Notes: generated from the sequence alone by a model not told the origin. A DNA stretch of 64,000 nucleotides from CAYSWH01 sp964434775 (GCA_964434775.1 CAYSWH010000001.1:25181-89180); one strand, 5' to 3'. Counted from the stretch's first letter, positions 43,846-53,250 are shown. Made by a program: numbers and translations.

Positions 43846-44763
43846 ATGTCTGTTTATCAAAATGTAGCTGAATTAATAGGAGGGACAAAAATTTTACAAT
43901 TGAACAACTTAAGACCGGAGGGAAATCTGTATGCGAAAATTGAATCAACGAATCCAGGCTGGTCTGTCAAAGATAGAATTGCTTGGTCGATGATCAGAGA
44001 TGCTGAAGAAAAAGGACTGCTAAAACAAGGTAGTGAAATTGTAGAAGCAACTTCGGGAAATACGGGAGTCGGTTTGGCTATGGTAGCGGCTGCCAGAGGT
44101 TATCGTCTAACTGCTGTTATTCCGGAAACTATGTCCATTGAAAGGAGAAAATTAATGGCTTTTTATGGGGCAGAATTAGTACTTACTCCCGGACCTAAAG
44201 GAATGAAAGGAGCTGTAACCAAGGCTGATGAACTAGTTGAAGAAAAGGGTGCTTGGACGACCCATCAATTTGAAAATCCGGCAAATCCCCAGATTCATTA
44301 TCAAACTACCGGACCGGAAATATTTCAATCTACCGGAGGAGAGATCGATATTTTTGTCAGCGGCGTGGGAACAGGAGGCACAATTACCGGTGCCGGAAAG
44401 TTTTTGAAAGAACAAAATAACAATATTCAGGTAGTGGCCGTAGAACCCGAAGATTCTCCTGTACTCAGTGGCGGTCAACCCGGTCCACACAAAATTCAAG
44501 GGATCGGAGCCGGCTTCGTACCTAACGTTTTAGAAGTTTCATTAATTGACGAAATCCAAAAAGTAGCTCTAAGTGAGTCTTTAGAAACCGCTAAAGACCT
44601 GGCTAAAAGAGAAGGGGTGGCTGCCGGTATTTCTTCCGGGGCAGCCCTGGCCGCAGCAAGAAAAGTAGCCGCAAATAACCCTGATAAAAAAGTAGTGGTT
44701 ATTTTACCTGATACCGGGGAGCGTTATTTATCCACCGTCCTGTTTGAGGATATCCAAGTCTAA
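43846..44763 (+). CDS. cysK: Cysteine synthase (O-acetylserine sulfhydrylase)
   Basis: A 305-residue PLP enzyme making cysteine from O-acetylserine and sulfide. The Schiff-base lysine is Lys42 in SVKDRIAW. The Asn loop is TSGNTG (69-74). The phosphate-binding loop is GVGTGGTITG, and SSGAA near residue 265 is also conserved. The sequence is of the CysK/CysM size without extra domains. It is the first structural gene after the leader peptide and attenuator, and is followed by cysE. Confidence 0.95.
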   Translation: MSVYQNVAELIGGTKILQLNNLRPEGNLYAKIESTNPGWSVKDRIAWSMIRDAEEKGLLKQGSEIVEATSGNTGVGLAMVAAARGYRLTAVIPETMSIERRKLMAFYGAELVLTPGPKGMKGAVTKADELVEEKGAWTTHQFENPANPQIHYQTTGPEIFQSTGGEIDIFVSGVGTGGTITGAGKFLKEQNNNIQVVAVEPEDSPVLSGGQPGPHKIQGIGAGFVPNVLEVSLIDEIQKVALSESLETAKDLAKREGVAAGISSGAALAAARKVAANNPDKKVVVILPDTGERYLSTVLFEDIQV

Positions 44764-44878
44764 TGCGAACTTTTTAAATATATTCATAGTGATTTGCTTT
44801 TCTCGATCTTTCTACTTTTGAATATTTTATATACAAAACCTTGTAAATTAACAATAAATAAATTAAACTAAGACCAAC

Positions 44879-45481
44879 ATGTCACAAGAACTAGTAATGT
44901 CTAAACAAAAACCTAAAGACAAAAACCTAAAAATTCCTTTTGCTGTTCAGCAACTTTCCTTTTTCCCAAGTGATGTAAGAGCAGCTTTCAAAAAAGATCC
45001 GGCCTTGCACAGTAAACCTCTTAGTTTTTTGGAAATAGTCCTTTATCCCGGTATTTGGGCAATTTTCATGCATCGGTTTGCTTTTTTGCTATATACTATC
45101 GGACTTCCTTTTTTACCAAGATTCATCTCCCAGTTTTCCAGGTTATTAACCGGGATTGAAATTCATCCGGGGGCCACCATTGGCCGGGAATTTTTTATAG
45201 ATCACGGATATGGAGTGGTAATCGGTGAAACTACTGTTATCGGTGACAACGTCTTTTTATATCACCAGGTGACTCTTGGAGCCAGAAAAGTCCAAAACGG
45301 TAAACGCCACCCTACTTTGGAAAATAATGTGACTATTGGGACAGACGCCAAGATTTTAGGACCGATAACCGTTGGCGAGAACTCTATAATCGGCACCGGT
45401 GCTTTGATCCTCAAGGATATTCCGGCCAATTCTAAAGTAAAGGCGGTAACTGAGACGACGATAGAGCCGGTAAATAAATAA
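44879..45481 (+). CDS. cysE: Serine O-acetyltransferase
   Basis: A 200-residue left-handed beta-helix enzyme supplying O-acetylserine to CysK. Hexapeptide repeats begin at GIEIHPGATIG. The catalytic histidine is in the DHGYGVVIGET motif, and HQVTLGARK and GTDAKILGPITVG complete the helix. At 200 residues it is a short form like those of Gram-positive bacteria. ATG 44879 lies 115 bp after cysK. Together CysE and CysK give a complete route from serine to cysteine. Confidence 0.93.
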   Translation: MSQELVMSKQKPKDKNLKIPFAVQQLSFFPSDVRAAFKKDPALHSKPLSFLEIVLYPGIWAIFMHRFAFLLYTIGLPFLPRFISQFSRLLTGIEIHPGATIGREFFIDHGYGVVIGETTVIGDNVFLYHQVTLGARKVQNGKRHPTLENNVTIGTDAKILGPITVGENSIIGTGALILKDIPANSKVKAVTETTIEPVNK

Positions 45482-45553
45482 GTCGTTTACTTGCTAATCA
45501 GGAAGAATCCTTATCAAATAAGTTGAAAAAATCTTAATCAGAACAGCTAAAAA

Positions 45554-46831
45554 TTACAGCAACTCGTTTTTAACTACCGAAACAATCTTTTCAGCGTCCT
45601 TTTGAGTAGTATTTATATTAGTCGGAAAATTGATGACAGCACCCAGAAGTTTGGTGGTAACGGGCAAGGCGGATTCCTCTACTCCTGCCATATGACAATC
45701 TACGGTTTTGGGTAAAAAGTAATGGCTATACCAGTTCCCGGGCAAAACTCCGATTACTCGCAAAGCCGCAAATAATTTTGAAAACTTTTTCTTGGCTGAA
45801 ATATCTTGATTACCAAAAAATTGTAAATTTACCGGAAAACGTAAATAGATATTGTTTTTCTGATAAGTCAGATCAAGCTCTGAAGCGTAAAATTGAGCTA
45901 GTTTTCGGCGATGACTACTCATTTTTTCGAATTTTCTTAGTTGCGTTAAAAGTAATTCGGCTAAATGAAAGGAAAACTTGGAAGGGGAAGAAACTTTGTC
46001 CGTACACCTAGCTTCTTCAGAAGTGTAGACCGGTTCGGCAATTCCCGCTTTTTGGCTGGAAAATAGAATCATTTTGCCAATATTCAGATGATAAAACGGT
46101 TTAACCAGTAGTGTAATGAGAGGGAGATAAAAAAGTGATTGAATAACTCTCTTATACCTCATTTTCGGCAAGTCTTGAAAATCCTGTTGCACTTTTTCTT
46201 GCCAGTCTTTATCTTTATTATTTATTATCGCTGCCCCACCGATAGTGCTGGAAATAATTTTATCTCTACCAAAGCTAAAAATTGCTGCATCACCAATATT
46301 TCCGATTTTTTTATCTTCATACTCCGCACCAAGACTGTGGGCACAGTCTTCGATTAGAATTAAATTGTGCTTTTTACATATATCCAATACTCTCCCCATG
46401 TCAGGAATGATACCAAAACTATATTGGATAATTAATACCTTGGTTTTTGGCGTGATTGATTGTTCTAATTTGTCCAGATCAAAGTTATAAGTTGTTTCAT
46501 CAATATCGCAGACAACGGGTTTGAGGTTGCTTTGCAAAACGCTGTTGGGAACAACCACACAGGAAAAGGCTTGAATAATTACTTCTGATTGAGCAGGTAA
46601 ATTGAGGTTTTTGAGTAGTAGCCAAAGGGCCGTTCTCCCTGAATCTACCAACCAGACTTGGTCTTCCGCATTTCTCTTCAAATAGTTATTAAACCAATTT
46701 TGCACTTCCTTAAAACTGCCTGACTTAGTTAGAAAAGGTAATAAAAGGATCTTTAGGGACTTAGAGGTATCGTCTAATTGGTAATTGGGTCCGATTTCGC
46801 AGGCTACAATTTTTTTTCCAAAACTTAGCAT
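45554..46831 (-). CDS. DegT/DnrJ/EryC1-type sugar aminotransferase
   Basis: A 425-residue PLP-dependent enzyme, probably converting a keto nucleotide sugar to an amino sugar for surface glycans. Conserved segments are DSGRTALWLLL (PLP phosphate contact), EDCAHSLGAEY (Asp binding the pyridine nitrogen) and SFGRDKIISSTIGG with the Schiff-base lysine. The family usually has SF(G/H)-x-K, matched here with one extra residue. It is a single-gene unit facing away from cysE; a match with the glycosyltransferases elsewhere in the window is plausible. The sugar is unknown. Confidence 0.85.
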   Translation of the reverse strand: MLSFGKKIVACEIGPNYQLDDTSKSLKILLLPFLTKSGSFKEVQNWFNNYLKRNAEDQVWLVDSGRTALWLLLKNLNLPAQSEVIIQAFSCVVVPNSVLQSNLKPVVCDIDETTYNFDLDKLEQSITPKTKVLIIQYSFGIIPDMGRVLDICKKHNLILIEDCAHSLGAEYEDKKIGNIGDAAIFSFGRDKIISSTIGGAAIINNKDKDWQEKVQQDFQDLPKMRYKRVIQSLFYLPLITLLVKPFYHLNIGKMILFSSQKAGIAEPVYTSEEARCTDKVSSPSKFSFHLAELLLTQLRKFEKMSSHRRKLAQFYASELDLTYQKNNIYLRFPVNLQFFGNQDISAKKKFSKLFAALRVIGVLPGNWYSHYFLPKTVDCHMAGVEESALPVTTKLLGAVINFPTNINTTQKDAEKIVSVVKNELL

Positions 46832-47028
46832 TTTATATCTTTATTGATTGATTATTTTACACCTTCAATCTGACACTATTTTATTTTTTTTGCAAGAGAA
46901 AAAGAAAGGTAGTTTTACCTGAGAAACCGGGATGTATTTTACATTTATTTTAATAGATTTAAGATGTTTTTGCCGAAGAAAGTTAAGGCACTTCATTTGC
47001 TTCAAACGATTGACAAAATACAAAATAT

Positions 47029-47057
47029 TTGCCAAAAATTGGCTAAGTTAAGATATT
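47029..47057 (+). promoter_or_regulatory. Candidate promoter/operator of the desaturase gene
   Basis: TTGCCA (47029-47034), 17 bp, GATATT (47052-47057). The palindrome GCCAAAAATTGGC (47031-47043) overlaps the -35 and could bind a repressor, in line with temperature- or lipid-responsive control of desaturases. No regulator is identified. Confidence 0.4.
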
Positions 47058-47076
47058 AAACTAAAGAAGTAGAAAA

Positions 47077-48084
47077 ATGACACCAATACAAAATGACCAT
47101 ATCGCCAAAGACCTTAAACTCAAAGAAATTCTGGCCAGCATTCCCAGAGAATACATGAAAAAAGATCTTAAAAGAGCTTGGTTAAATTTTCTGCTTAGTT
47201 TCTCTTTGGCTCTTTTTGGGGTTTTACTAATGATCTTTTTACCCTGGTTTTTAATTTGGATCGGCTGGATAGTTACCGGCCTGGGAATGGCTAGTCTATT
47301 TGCCATTTTTCACGAGTGCGGGCACGGATCTTTTGCCGACAAGAAAACCAACAACATTCTAGGACACGTTATCAGTAGTCTCCTACTTTACCCATATACT
47401 CCTTGGGTGATTAGTCACAACAAGCATCATGCCTATACTGATCATTTAGAAAAAGACACGGCCTGGAGACCCACTTCTCCAGAAGTCTATCAGAACTCCT
47501 CACTTACCAAAAAAATTTACATCAGAATCAGCAGGAGCGTTCTATTTCCTATAGAGTCTATCAGATACATGCTCTCTAATTCTCTTAATTTTAAAGATTA
47601 TAAACCTAGAGAGAAAAAGGAAGTAATAATTTCAAATCTGGTTGTTTTGTTTAGTGCAGTTGTAATTTTTGGAACTATAATTTATTTCGCAGGCCCTATC
47701 GGTTTTGTAATTTATTGGTTGATCCCGTGGTTTGTTTTTCACTTTTTAGCTGCCATGGTAACTCTTCTTCACCACACTTCCCCGGAAGTAAAATTTTATA
47801 CTGCCGATGAATGGAGTAAGGAAAAATCTAATATTCTTAGTACCGTCCATATGAAATATCCCGGATGGTTAGAATTTATCTTACATGACTTTAATGTTCA
47901 CGTGCCTCACCATGTTTCCACTGCTATTCCTTCATACAACCTCAAAAAAGCCCATAAAAGCCTAAAGTCTAAATATGGCGATTACATCCACGAGTACAAC
48001 CTGTCTCCAAAATATCTTTTGAAAGTCCTGGATGAGTGTAAACTTTACGATAGGGGAGAGGATAAGTTTGTTAAATTCATGTAG
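47077..48084 (+). CDS. Membrane fatty acid desaturase
   Basis: A 335-residue di-iron membrane enzyme that introduces double bonds in acyl chains. The three histidine boxes are intact: HECGH (79-83), HNKHH (114-118) and HVPHH (275-279). Four membrane helices are predicted (about 37-73, 95-112 and 187-225). It requires oxygen and an electron donor, which is striking in a genome with glycyl-radical metabolism. It may serve in fluidity control or act on an atypical substrate such as a carotenoid or sphingolipid. It was perhaps gained by transfer. Confidence 0.88.
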   Translation: MTPIQNDHIAKDLKLKEILASIPREYMKKDLKRAWLNFLLSFSLALFGVLLMIFLPWFLIWIGWIVTGLGMASLFAIFHECGHGSFADKKTNNILGHVISSLLLYPYTPWVISHNKHHAYTDHLEKDTAWRPTSPEVYQNSSLTKKIYIRISRSVLFPIESIRYMLSNSLNFKDYKPREKKEVIISNLVVLFSAVVIFGTIIYFAGPIGFVIYWLIPWFVFHFLAAMVTLLHHTSPEVKFYTADEWSKEKSNILSTVHMKYPGWLEFILHDFNVHVPHHVSTAIPSYNLKKAHKSLKSKYGDYIHEYNLSPKYLLKVLDECKLYDRGEDKFVKFM

Positions 48085-48341
48085 ACAGTTTCTTGATTAA
48101 CTTTTCTTGAAAATAAACAGATTATTAATGCTCTGATGTTTTTACTACACATACAAACAACGAAACAAACCTAAGCCTATTTAATTATTCCTTTAATATC
48201 ACTTACAATCAGTTCTGTAAACTTTAGTCTTATAGGTCGATACGGACTAACACGACGAGTTTTGGCTTAGAATGATATAACAACTTCATTGACAAAATAA
48301 AGAAAACCAATCTTTTAGTTTAGCAACTAAATATTTGTGAT

Positions 48342-48881
48342 ATGTCATACAAAATATTTTCTTTGTTTGGGTTGATCTATGTTGTTTCTTTTATTCCTGC
48401 CTTGATAATGGAAATCATCCATGCTTATAACCCTCTACAGGGCTTCGATCTTTGGCTCTATATTGTTACCTACCTAATTAGCCTGTTTTCCGGATCGGTT
48501 ATGGTTTTCGGATTTTTAAAATTGGGGAGAAGACTTGAAAATAAGTTTCTTGTTTTTGCATCCTTATTACAAATTCTTTCATTGGTATTTTCAACGGTTT
48601 ATGCAGTTATTACAGCATTAAACCCCGAATTATATAACATATACCATCTATTACCGATCAGTGTAGTAAGTGGGGCAATTATGATTAGTTTTGGAATGGC
48701 CTTATTTAAACTAAAGGATAAATTTGGAAGTATTGCACCTACAATTGGCACTCTAGATATAGTTTCAGGAACGCTTCTTTCTACCTTGATATTGGTCTTT
48801 ATAGCCATTCCGCTACAACTTGTTTCTATTACCTTGGCATCTATTCTTCTTTATGGAGCTGACCGGAAATTGGAAAATTAA
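48342..48881 (+). CDS. Six-helix membrane protein, unknown function
   Basis: A 179-residue protein, mostly hydrophobic, with about six membrane helices from FSLFGLIYVVSFIPALIM to the last LVSITLASILLYG. There are few charged residues inside helices. No family motif recognised. A TTGACA box lies at 48289-48294 but its -10 partner is weak. It follows the desaturase by 257 bp and need not be linked to it. Confidence 0.7.
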   Translation: MSYKIFSLFGLIYVVSFIPALIMEIIHAYNPLQGFDLWLYIVTYLISLFSGSVMVFGFLKLGRRLENKFLVFASLLQILSLVFSTVYAVITALNPELYNIYHLLPISVVSGAIMISFGMALFKLKDKFGSIAPTIGTLDIVSGTLLSTLILVFIAIPLQLVSITLASILLYGADRKLEN

Positions 48882-48941
48882 AACTAACTAATGCTCGACA
48901 ATTAGACAAATTCTTAAAAAAATTTTAGTCTCGGGCACATC

Positions 48942-49127
48942 ATGCATATTGAAGAAGTCAGAAAAAAAACTATCAAAATTGTTATACTTTGGTCAGTAAT
49001 TATAGGTGGTTTAATTGGTTTGATGACCCCAACCACAGTTTCTTCTTACCAGAATTCGTCTACTTGTGAAGGGTTCTTAATCTGTTCAATTGAAAAAATT
49101 TATTTGGCTTTAAATAGAAGTAATTAA
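48942..49127 (+). CDS. Short signal-peptide protein, truncated paralogue of 49293-49688
   Basis: A 61-residue frame. The first 35 residues (EEVRKKTIKIVILWSVIIGG through VSS) nearly match the signal region of the following gene, then it diverges and ends without the two later membrane helices. It looks like a duplicate cut short, or the two share an N-terminal export signal. ATG 48942. Confidence 0.5.
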   Translation: MHIEEVRKKTIKIVILWSVIIGGLIGLMTPTTVSSYQNSSTCEGFLICSIEKIYLALNRSN

Positions 49128-49292
49128 AATATACTTATCGAGCCTACAGCAACGACTTGTAAGCACTAGCATAATTCTTAGATAATCGAGAATGTAATTC
49201 TTATTTGTACGTAGTTAGCTTTTTTTATCGAAACCCCTTATTCCAGATTACCGCAATTGACAACAAGTTTTTAGTAAAATATACTTATATAT

Positions 49293-49688
49293 ATGAATCC
49301 GGATGAGCTCAGAAAAAAGATTGTTAAGACCATAATCCTTTGGTCTGTAGTAATCGGCGGTTTAATAGGCCTAATGATACCAACACCTGTATCATCTCAG
49401 CAACCGGAAGATCCGTGTCAGTATAACCCTCAAGCATGTTATGTTACCCCCGGCGGTAATGTCTTGGATACAATTATAAGAACCTTAACCGGACTTGCCG
49501 CTAATATTTCATATGTTTCAGCAGGTTTTGCAGTTCTTGGTTACGTAATCGGTGGTCTTTTCTATATGTTCAATAGAGAACAAACCGGATTAGCAATCAT
49601 TAAATATGTTACTATTGGCTTTCTATTTATTATCTTTTCCTTCACCATTGTTAGCTTAATCCTATTTATTGCGACCAATATTTTTTAA
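49293..49688 (+). CDS. Small exported membrane protein, VirB2/TrbC-like layout
   Basis: A 131-residue protein with an N-terminal signal helix (about 11-30, cleavable after PVSS), a short exported part with two cysteines (DPCQYNPQACYVTPGG) and two more helices (about 60-85 and 95-128). The three-helix plan with a processed N terminus resembles VirB2/TrbC pilins or similar small components of secretion and competence machines. No other type IV secretion gene is in the window, so this is shape evidence only. Confidence 0.6.
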   Translation: MNPDELRKKIVKTIILWSVVIGGLIGLMIPTPVSSQQPEDPCQYNPQACYVTPGGNVLDTIIRTLTGLAANISYVSAGFAVLGYVIGGLFYMFNREQTGLAIIKYVTIGFLFIIFSFTIVSLILFIATNIF

Positions 49689-49794
49689 AGACTGACCAAG
49701 TCCGGTTTTATTTATTGGTTGCCGGTTAGCTACCCTTTTAAATTTCATCTTGTTATCTAATTGAGTTTTTTCTTTGAATTAAGTATAATCGTAA

Positions 49795-51450
49795 CTATGC
49801 CAAATAAGCCTTTAGAAGATATTCATTTATCATCCTATGAGTGTTGAAGTAAGATCCGTTTAAAGAAATAGCATTTTTTCTAAGTTTAAGCCATTTTTTG
49901 GAATCAAAATGGTAGATGGGCAAAATTAATTTCTCCAGTTTTACGTACAGGTCTTCCAATTCTTGAACCTCATTATTTGATTCTAAAGAACCAATAGCCC
50001 AACCGTTCTGACCTTCTATCCAACCTTCAAGCCACCAACCGTCTAAAGTTGAAAAATTCGGAACTCCGTTCAAAGCTGCCTTCATTCCACTGGTCCCCGA
50101 AGCCTCCAAAGGTTTAATCGGGTTATTCAGCCAAATATCACAACCACTTACCAATAATTTGGCGATTTCCATATCATAGTCTTGTAGGTAAACTATTTTT
50201 AGTTTATCATTTTCTCCGTTTTTAGAAAATTGAAAGATTTTAGAAATTACCGCTTCCATTTCAGAAACATCGGGAAAACTCTTTCCGGCAAATAAAATCT
50301 GTAAACCACCAAACTTTTCTGCAATAAATCTCAACCTCTCCATATCCCTAAAAATAAAGTCAGGCCTTTTATAGGCATCTACCCTTCTAGCAAAGCCGAT
50401 TGTTAGAATATCTGAATTTAAATTTCGGTTATATCCTTTCTGCAAAAAATTAAGCAATTTACTTTTGTTTGTTTTGTGCATATTTGAAATATCGCCATCA
50501 CTAATCCTAAGAGCATTTCGTAAAACATCCGGAGATTCACGCCAATTATCAAAGTACTTATCAAATACTTGTGCAGTTTCCGGAGCAGTCCAAGTACCGA
50601 TATCTATTCCGTTTGTAATATAATCAGTCCGGTGATCGGGGAATAGGTCTCGAGTAACCTCAGCGTGTTTTTTGGAAACAGCATTGGTATAACCTGAATA
50701 ATAGTAACATATATCAGTTAACAGAACTCTTTTACTCGTTTGAAAAGCGGTATTTTTTTGTAATAAATCATAATGTTCCTTCTTCAGAAACTTTTTATAT
50801 TGACCCGGTTCATAACCTCTGTGACCATGTTTTACCGGAGTATGAGTGGTAAAAACAACTTTTTCTTTGACCCTCTGAACTGTCCTCATTTTTTCTTCCA
50901 GACGTAAGCACGCAAAAGCTGCATGACTTTCATTCAAATGATACTTTTTTACTTCACAATTCAGCTTTTCTAAGGCTAAGACACCCCCAATCCCTAAAAT
51001 TATTTCCTGACGAATTCTGGTTTCTTCATATTTAGTGTATAAGGAAAAAGAAGCATACCTATCTACTTTCTCATTTTCCTCCAAATCAGTATCCAAAAAG
51101 AGGATTGGAACTGTACCTTTCGCACCTTTTATTTCGTACATCCAAATTTTAACTGCAGTTTTTCTGCCTTCAATTTCTAAATGAATTCTCTCCTTCAAAG
51201 GATTTAGAATGCTTTCATAATCCCAAGTATCGTTTAACTCACCCTGCTCTCCCGTTACATTATCCAAAATTTGCTTAAAATATCCATATTTATAAAGCAG
51301 AGTCACCCCTGCCATTTCAATTCCCATGTCCGCAGCTGTTTTGAGAGTATCTCCGGCTAAAATTCCCAAGCCTCCGGCATATGATTTTATTCTTGAGTTT
51401 AAGGCTATCTCCATGGAAAAGTAGGCAGCTGTAATTTTTTTTGTAGTCAT
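49795..51450 (-). CDS. Alpha-glucan phosphorylase (GT35)
   Basis: A 551-residue PLP enzyme that phosphorolyses alpha-1,4-glucans to glucose 1-phosphate. Motifs are SYAGGLGILAGDTLK at the N terminus, NESHAAFA with the catalytic-region histidine, and PLEASGTSGMKAALNGV with the PLP lysine. FARRVDAYKRP is in the nucleotide-like domain. It is shorter than the 800-residue muscle type and fits the short bacterial and archaeal alpha-glucan phosphorylases. It indicates use of stored or scavenged glucan, feeding fermentation via Pfl. Confidence 0.93.
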   Translation of the reverse strand: MTTKKITAAYFSMEIALNSRIKSYAGGLGILAGDTLKTAADMGIEMAGVTLLYKYGYFKQILDNVTGEQGELNDTWDYESILNPLKERIHLEIEGRKTAVKIWMYEIKGAKGTVPILFLDTDLEENEKVDRYASFSLYTKYEETRIRQEIILGIGGVLALEKLNCEVKKYHLNESHAAFACLRLEEKMRTVQRVKEKVVFTTHTPVKHGHRGYEPGQYKKFLKKEHYDLLQKNTAFQTSKRVLLTDICYYYSGYTNAVSKKHAEVTRDLFPDHRTDYITNGIDIGTWTAPETAQVFDKYFDNWRESPDVLRNALRISDGDISNMHKTNKSKLLNFLQKGYNRNLNSDILTIGFARRVDAYKRPDFIFRDMERLRFIAEKFGGLQILFAGKSFPDVSEMEAVISKIFQFSKNGENDKLKIVYLQDYDMEIAKLLVSGCDIWLNNPIKPLEASGTSGMKAALNGVPNFSTLDGWWLEGWIEGQNGWAIGSLESNNEVQELEDLYVKLEKLILPIYHFDSKKWLKLRKNAISLNGSYFNTHRMINEYLLKAYLA

Positions 51451-51543
51451 TTTTGGTTTTTGTTTTTTTGTTATTTAATTTTAACCTATATTTTAATTTC
51501 TGCCAATTATTTATTCTATGTCGCCTTATGCTACCTTGCTTTA

Positions 51544-52380
51544 TTAAATATTGTAAGTATGAAAGTCTGCTCCTTTCTCCACTAGAAAATCCGGATTAAT
51601 TTGAGTCTCTCTTGCAATTAATTGAACGCTACTGCCCCTCCTAACTACCCCGTTTACTTTTTGAGTACCTTCACACCGATAATAACCGCTGCTTATTTCT
51701 CCATGCAAATTGCAAGAGTCGGTAGTAGATTCGCTCTTAATAAAGTTATAAGGACAAACTATTTTGCCTCTTTTTCTCATATTTACAAGGTTGCAATTTT
51801 TATCATAATTAATGTGATTTTTGGCATAAATCTCCCATCCGGATAATCTCTTGCCGTCTAAACGTTGATAATAATTATTGTGTATTAAGGCGAAGTGCAA
51901 ATGAACCCCGGTTGCCCCTCCTCCTTCACATGTCGCCTCAGAAAGAGTATTTGCTAAATTGGCTAACCGTTGATTAGCCTGTACATATTGATTATAGTGA
52001 ACCTGTGGATTTTCCAAGTGATAATACAAGGTTTTCCAACCACCTTCATGTTCCAAAACTATCCTGCAAGATGTTTTGTATATTACCCTACCCGGTGCAG
52101 ATGCAACAGCCCACATATTTGAAGTATTAGTGCCCCAAGCAGGAAATCTAGGAGTCGGAGCAAAATCCATAGCGGAAAAAACAGAAGATGTGCCTCCGTA
52201 CGGACCAAAGCCTCCAATGTGTGTTCCGTTATAAACCCACGACTCACCTACCGGAAAAGGCAGTTGCATATTTATCTGTGATGCTGACTCAACTTGAAGA
52301 TTATTACCCTTCAACAGAAAAGAAAGAATTGCCATTGTCAAACAAACAACAATCACCACTCTCATTTTTAAAACCAACAT
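51544..52380 (-). CDS. LasA-like M23 metallopeptidase
   Basis: A 278-residue exported protein with a signal peptide (about residues 6-32). It has the LasA/M23A-type zinc site rather than the common HxxxD: a histidine in GTHIGGFG, a D-F motif in FSAMDFAP 18 residues on, and the HLHF motif (GVHLHFAL). Such enzymes cut peptide cross-links in cell walls, their own or those of other bacteria. Four or more cysteines in the C-terminal part suggest disulfides (about residues 200-240). It is transcribed in the same direction as the interrupted gene upstream, 3 bp apart. Confidence 0.8.
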   Translation of the reverse strand: MLVLKMRVVIVVCLTMAILSFLLKGNNLQVESASQINMQLPFPVGESWVYNGTHIGGFGPYGGTSSVFSAMDFAPTPRFPAWGTNTSNMWAVASAPGRVIYKTSCRIVLEHEGGWKTLYYHLENPQVHYNQYVQANQRLANLANTLSEATCEGGGATGVHLHFALIHNNYYQRLDGKRLSGWEIYAKNHINYDKNCNLVNMRKRGKIVCPYNFIKSESTTDSCNLHGEISSGYYRCEGTQKVNGVVRRGSSVQLIARETQINPDFLVEKGADFHTYNI

Positions 52381-52383
52381 AGC

Positions 52384-53250
52384 TTATTGTTTTTTTAATT
52401 CATCTATTTCTTCTTGCTGCTTAATAGTATAGAGCGTAAGCTCTTCAATTTTTCTTAGAAGAAGGGCGTTATACTCTTCCAAGTCCAAATCGTTTCCTAT
52501 TACCTGATCTGCGGAAGGAACATCAGGTAAGTGACCTTTTTCTTCGATATGATTCTTAACATAGTAGATGTCATTTAGCTTGTAATCATCTTCAAATACA
52601 TAATCGGCGAATATGTCTTGTTTGACCTTAATAGAATTTGCCCGTAATTCACCGTCTATTCTCACAACAGGGCCTTGAATCAACACTCCGCTTTCAAAAT
52701 CCCTATCAAAATTAATAGTTAGCACATCATGCCGACCTTTATCCACTCCCCAGCCTCTCAGCCAATCTTGATGCACTAAAGCTCGATTTTGCCTCTTCGA
52801 ACCGCTATTTCTCGAATTTGTAGAATCCAAAACAAATTCTACCCCTCCCACACTTATATCACCTCTCATTCTAAACCCCCCATCTGGGTAAATTGTCATG
52901 ATCTCTCCTTTCCACCTACCGTCTTCTTCGAAAGAGTGAACTTGCAAATTGTCGATGTCGTTTTTGAATAAATACTTATGACCAGTAGTGTCCCATAAGT
53001 ATAATAGAGCATCACTAAAATTATTACCACCACTAACCTTTAGAGCTCCGTCGTGGACGTGAAGTCTTTGAGAAGGCTCCGAAGTACCGATTCCAATGTT
53101 TTCAGAATTGTTGTACACATTGTTTCCAACTTAGTACCAGGGTTCGTTTTCTTGAGTCTGCACATTTATTTTATTGGTAAATAAAAAACTCGAAAATAAT
53201 ATGACAAAACAATTAAAAATTGTTATATAAATAATGTTAACCTTTTTCAT
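52384..53250 (-). pseudogene. Tail-spike/surface-anchor-like protein with an in-frame stop
   Basis: ATG 53250 opens a signal peptide (MKKVNIIYITIF...VILFSSFLF), continues as INVQTQENEPWY, then TAA at 53131-53133, then VGNNVYNNSENIGIGTSEPS in the same frame and on to 52384. The unit after the stop has the IGIGT-P-RLHV start of many phage-tail-like and surface proteins and ends HIEEKGHLPDVPSA with a short helical coil. With the stop removed it is 288 residues. The stop could be a point mutation, an error or readthrough. If only the part after ATG 53118 is made, it lacks a signal peptide. Confidence 0.7.

Noticed and set aside
53131..53133. Reassignment of UAA as a sense codon
   Set aside because: UAA ends most genes in the window at the expected lengths (csoR, bcp, cysK and others), so only this gene is affected.
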